Shown in pieces: positions 6,611-8,880 of a DNA stretch of 8,880 nt (its first letter is position 1; each line of letters begins with the position of its first letter). The stretch is taken from positions 1 to 8,880 of the forward strand of contig NZ_DATJBQ010000073.1 in the NCBI RefSeq assembly GCF_035515275.1, in the 5' to 3' direction. The translations under genes and the position numbers were made by a program. The notes under the pieces are model-generated. The model was not told the DNA's origin. It saw only the letters and a program-made list of their open reading frames with translations, and searched no databases. This stretch comes from Pusillimonas sp035515275. GTDB lineage: Bacteria; Pseudomonadota; Gammaproteobacteria; Burkholderiales; Burkholderiaceae_B.

Positions 6611-8730
6611 TGTCTGCCCCTGACTGCGCGAATCTCGTCGAGTGCTTTTTGCGCTGTGCTGCCCAACAGTAAATGGTTCACATCCATGGGCAGCAAACGC
6701 AACCAGTTGGGATGCGAAGGCCCCAGGGCCGGGCCAGACCCGGGCAGGTTGGGCTGCTCGGTCAATGCAAGTATGTCTTCCATCGGAAAGACGCACAAAC
6801 TCGCGGGGCCGGACGCCACCCATCCTATTATCCGGGCCACCGGTGCCTTGTCCTCGACCGACACCTGGGCCGATGCGGCTCGGGCCAACAGGCGTTTGTC
6901 GTGCTCGCGCCGGGCGCGTGCCGCCTCGCCCGCCTGCGAATCGATACGACCCAGCCTTTGCAGCCAATCAATGTCTTTTGCCTGCCACCACCCCGCAACG
7001 GTAGGCAGATCGTGCGTGGTAGTGGTCGCCATGGACCACGCCGGCCATTTATGCACGGGTTTGAAGCCGCGGGTGGGCGTATCGTCACGTTCGAACCACA
7101 AGACGCTAGTGCCCAGCACCCCCTTCTCTTGCAGTTGGGCATCGAACCCCGGCGGTACCGTACCCAGGTTTTCACCGACCACAACTGCCCTGTGTCGCTG
7201 GGACTCCAGGGCCAACAAACCCAACAGGTCGGCAAGGGGATAACGCAAAAATGCCCCTTGTGTGGCCGACATGCCTTGCGGCACCAACCACATTCGCGCC
7301 AGCCCCAACACGTGGTCAATGCGCACACCCCCCGCATGCGTCAGTGCGCTACGCAATGTCGCAAGAAAAGGGCCGAACCCGCTGGCCCGCAAGGCCCTGG
7401 GCGAGAAAGCCGTCAGCCCCCAGTCTTGGCCTTCAGAGTAGTAAAGGTCGGGCGCAGCCCCTACGGTGGCGCCCCGCAAAAAGCTTTGCTGTGCGCTCCA
7501 GGCCTGGCTTCCACGGGCATCCGTGCCTATGGCCAGGTCGGTAATCAGTCCAATGGCCATGCCCCCGGCCTTGGCTGCGTGCTGAGCCTTGCGCATGCCT
7601 TCATCGGCAAGCCACTGCAGGAAGGCATGAAACCGCAACACATGGCCGTGCTGTCGGGCAAAGGCCTGCGCAGCCGCTGCCGCCGGGTCGCGCATCGGGG
7701 CCGGCCAGTCCTGCCACCCGCTCTGCGCACCCAGCGTCGGCGCATAATGCGCATGCAGCGCCTCGTACAAACAGTGATTTTGCAGCGCTTCGCCGCCCCG
7801 CCGCCAAAACGCGTCGAAGGCCTGACGCACACCGGGCGCCGCATTCGATTCGAATTGACTGAACAACTGCCTTGCAATGGCCATTCTGGCGTGCTGCACC
7901 GCAGGCCAGTCGATCAGCAAGGCGGAACCTTGAGCTGACGGGGTTGTTACGGCGTTTCGTTCTGCCGAAGACAAGGAAGCCAACGCAGCACACAGGGCGT
8001 CTTCTCCAAGCGCGGCCACATCAATGTAGGCGGTGTTCAGAAAAAGACGGCTTGACGGCGCATAGGGGCTGTAGCGGGAAGGATCGGCACTGAACAGGGC
8101 ATGCACCGGGCTGATGGCCAGCGCGCTTGCCCCTTGCTGTCCCGCGCTTAGGGCAAGTTGCTCGAGCGCCCCGTAATCGCCCGCAGCACGGGCGTTTTCA
8201 AGCATCGCATCGTCGACCCGCCCCGGCCGACGATGCAGGCTATATACCTGGGCCGCCAGGCCCCACGGAGCGCCCGCTTGGTGTGCGCCAGAAGGCGGGA
8301 CACAGGCACGCGGCGTCACCGCCAGAATCAGCCGACGCCCGCCGATTGATAGTTGATGATAGCCGGTGACACTGACCGGTTCCAGCCGAGCGCCACCCTT
8401 CTCGGCGTGCTGCGCATGCCCTTCCCGACCTCCGGCACCCGACTCATACTCCAGGCGGTAACGAGTGGATCCGTCGTGTTCGAACACAATGGGCTGATCC
8501 GCCTCGACCACGATCATTCTGCCCTCGTCATGCAAGGCCTCCTCGTGAAGCCGACGCAGGCTGCACTCTACCCGCACGCCGTTACCACACTCCAGCCCCA
8601 TGGCATTGAGCAATGCCTCAAGGGTTTCATCCGCCACCGCGCGACAGCGACCGTGTACGTCTATCCATTCGGCGGCCAGACCGACCGCCTGAGCTAGACG
8701 ATGCAGCGGCGAATCAGGCGATGAGCTCAT
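6607..8730 (-). CDS. malQ: 4-alpha-glucanotransferase (MalQ, amylomaltase, GH77)
   Basis: MalQ transfers alpha-1,4-glucan segments between maltodextrins, releasing glucose and building longer chains in the cytoplasm. At 707 residues it is close to E. coli MalQ (694). The N-terminal 150 residues, with GYHQLSI (123-129), are the extra beta-rich region of the long MalQ type. The GH77 core shows SRYSPYAPSSRLFLN (218-232), GLITDLAIGTD (394-404), GGVRIDHVLGL (467-477) with nucleophile Asp472, VVGENLGTVP (517-526) with acid/base Glu520, and TTTHDLPTVAGWW (570-582) with the transition-state Asp574. The start at 8730 has a strong GGAGG 6 bases upstream. It overlaps the preceding gene by 17 bases and treY by four. 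Placed beside treY, MalQ would supply chains long enough for TreY and recycle the short ones left over. Confidence 0.97.
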   Translation of the reverse strand: MSSSPDSPLHRLAQAVGLAAEWIDVHGRCRAVADETLEALLNAMGLECGNGVRVECSLRRLHEEALHDEGRMIVVEADQPIVFEHDGSTRYRLEYESGAGGREGHAQHAEKGGARLEPVSVTGYHQLSIGGRRLILAVTPRACVPPSGAHQAGAPWGLAAQVYSLHRRPGRVDDAMLENARAAGDYGALEQLALSAGQQGASALAISPVHALFSADPSRYSPYAPSSRLFLNTAYIDVAALGEDALCAALASLSSAERNAVTTPSAQGSALLIDWPAVQHARMAIARQLFSQFESNAAPGVRQAFDAFWRRGGEALQNHCLYEALHAHYAPTLGAQSGWQDWPAPMRDPAAAAAQAFARQHGHVLRFHAFLQWLADEGMRKAQHAAKAGGMAIGLITDLAIGTDARGSQAWSAQQSFLRGATVGAAPDLYYSEGQDWGLTAFSPRALRASGFGPFLATLRSALTHAGGVRIDHVLGLARMWLVPQGMSATQGAFLRYPLADLLGLLALESQRHRAVVVGENLGTVPPGFDAQLQEKGVLGTSVLWFERDDTPTRGFKPVHKWPAWSMATTTTHDLPTVAGWWQAKDIDWLQRLGRIDSQAGEAARARREHDKRLLARAASAQVSVEDKAPVARIIGWVASGPASLCVFPMEDILALTEQPNLPGSGPALGPSHPNWLRLLPMDVNHLLLGSTAQKALDEIRAVRGRQ
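6617..6621 (-). promoter_or_regulatory. Ribosome binding site of treY inside the malQ 3' end
   Basis: AGGGG on the minus strand is followed by 6 bases and the ATG at 6610. It decides the treY start against the 119-codon upstream extension, and together with the ATGA overlap it indicates termination-reinitiation coupling with malQ. Confidence 0.75.
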
Positions 8731-8880
8731 GCTGACCCTCCGAAGGCGTCTCTAGCAGTGCAATGACACAATGACCGGGAAGGCAGCCTTTGCTGCGCAG
8801 AGCGTCAATGTCGTCGCCTTCCAGGCCTGGACCCTGAAAAATAATGTCCTGCACCAAGAGCTGTGACAGCTCGGCGCATA
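8714..8880 (-). CDS. C-terminus of a gene upstream of malQ, probably a GH13 enzyme such as TreZ (5' end outside window)
   Basis: On the minus strand one frame is open from the right edge (first full codon at 8878) to a TGA at 8716-8714, giving 54 residues. The other two frames stop earlier. The visible end contains LLVQDIIFQGPGLEGDD, then LRSKGCLPGHCVIALLE and a short polar tail. LPxxxVxxLLE resembles the last beta-strand of the C-terminal sandwich of GH13 enzymes (LPPxSVxxLL in many TreZ proteins; a similar ending occurs in GlgX). The known treZ-malQ-treY gene order, for example in Pseudomonas, makes malto-oligosyltrehalose trehalohydrolase the first guess, with GlgX as the alternative. The fragment is too short to decide. 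Its 17-base overlap with malQ and the malQ ribosome site inside it suggest one tightly packed operon. Confidence 0.55.
   Translation of the reverse strand, partial: CAELSQLLVQDIIFQGPGLEGDDIDALRSKGCLPGHCVIALLETPSEGQHELIA
8737..8741 (-). promoter_or_regulatory. Ribosome binding site of malQ
   Basis: GGAGG on the minus strand, 6 bases before the ATG at 8730, is the strongest Shine-Dalgarno sequence in the window and fixes the malQ start. It lies within the coding end of the upstream gene. Confidence 0.8.

Noticed and set aside
6611..6967. 119-codon upstream extension of treY within malQ
   Set aside because: It would overlap the conserved 3' end of malQ in another frame, has no family similarity, and the AGGGG site and ATGA overlap fix the start at 6610.
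6221..7243. 340-residue plus-strand open frame across the treY/malQ junction
   Set aside because: Same reasons: antisense shadow of two real genes, with no family motif.
6673..7938. 421-residue plus-strand open frame antisense to malQ
   Set aside because: It lies wholly opposite a confidently identified GH77 gene, has a composition rich in R, P, G, Q and H typical of antisense frames in GC-rich DNA, and shows no recognisable domain or ribosome site.

Overview
The window reads as a high-GC betaproteobacterial chromosome segment. The best guess is Burkholderiales, perhaps Alcaligenaceae (the Bordetella, Achromobacter or Pusillimonas side). This rests on protein style and on the bamC-dapA-M50-yciO gene string; it is not proven. 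Coding density is very high and no gap exceeds about 120 bases. I see no mobile element, CRISPR array, tRNA, rRNA or phage gene.

Layout. At the left edge, on the plus strand, is the C-terminal part of a rhodanese/DUF2892 membrane protein (2-277). It converges with a long minus-strand gene series on a near-perfect bidirectional hairpin terminator (314-349). Read in the direction of transcription, from right to left, the minus-strand series is: the C-terminus of an unidentified protein, probably TreZ or another GH13 enzyme (8714-8880, cut by the edge); malQ (8730-6607); treY (6610-3920); a yciO-family gene (3883-3257); a small M50 site-2-type zinc metalloprotease (3166-2516); dapA (2398-1496); and bamC (1493-366).

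How the genes work together. MalQ and TreY, with the probable TreZ, form an alpha-glucan module. MalQ remodels maltodextrins. TreY converts the reducing end of maltodextrins to a trehalosyl unit, and TreZ would release trehalose, so the module links glycogen/maltodextrin turnover to trehalose. Its genes overlap (17 nt, then a 4-nt ATGA overlap), so they are translationally coupled. The downstream genes are housekeeping: YciO (TsaC/Sua5-like fold), an intramembrane protease, DapA (first committed step of lysine/diaminopimelate synthesis) and BamC (outer-membrane assembly lipoprotein). The largest gap, 117 nt before dapA, is the most plausible place for a new promoter.

I found no convincing new biological system. 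The points worth a second look are modest: the attachment of the trehalose module to this housekeeping string, the YciO-type active-site changes, altered lysine-site residues in DapA, the dapA leader with no Shine-Dalgarno sequence, and the identity of the cut-off gene at the right edge.
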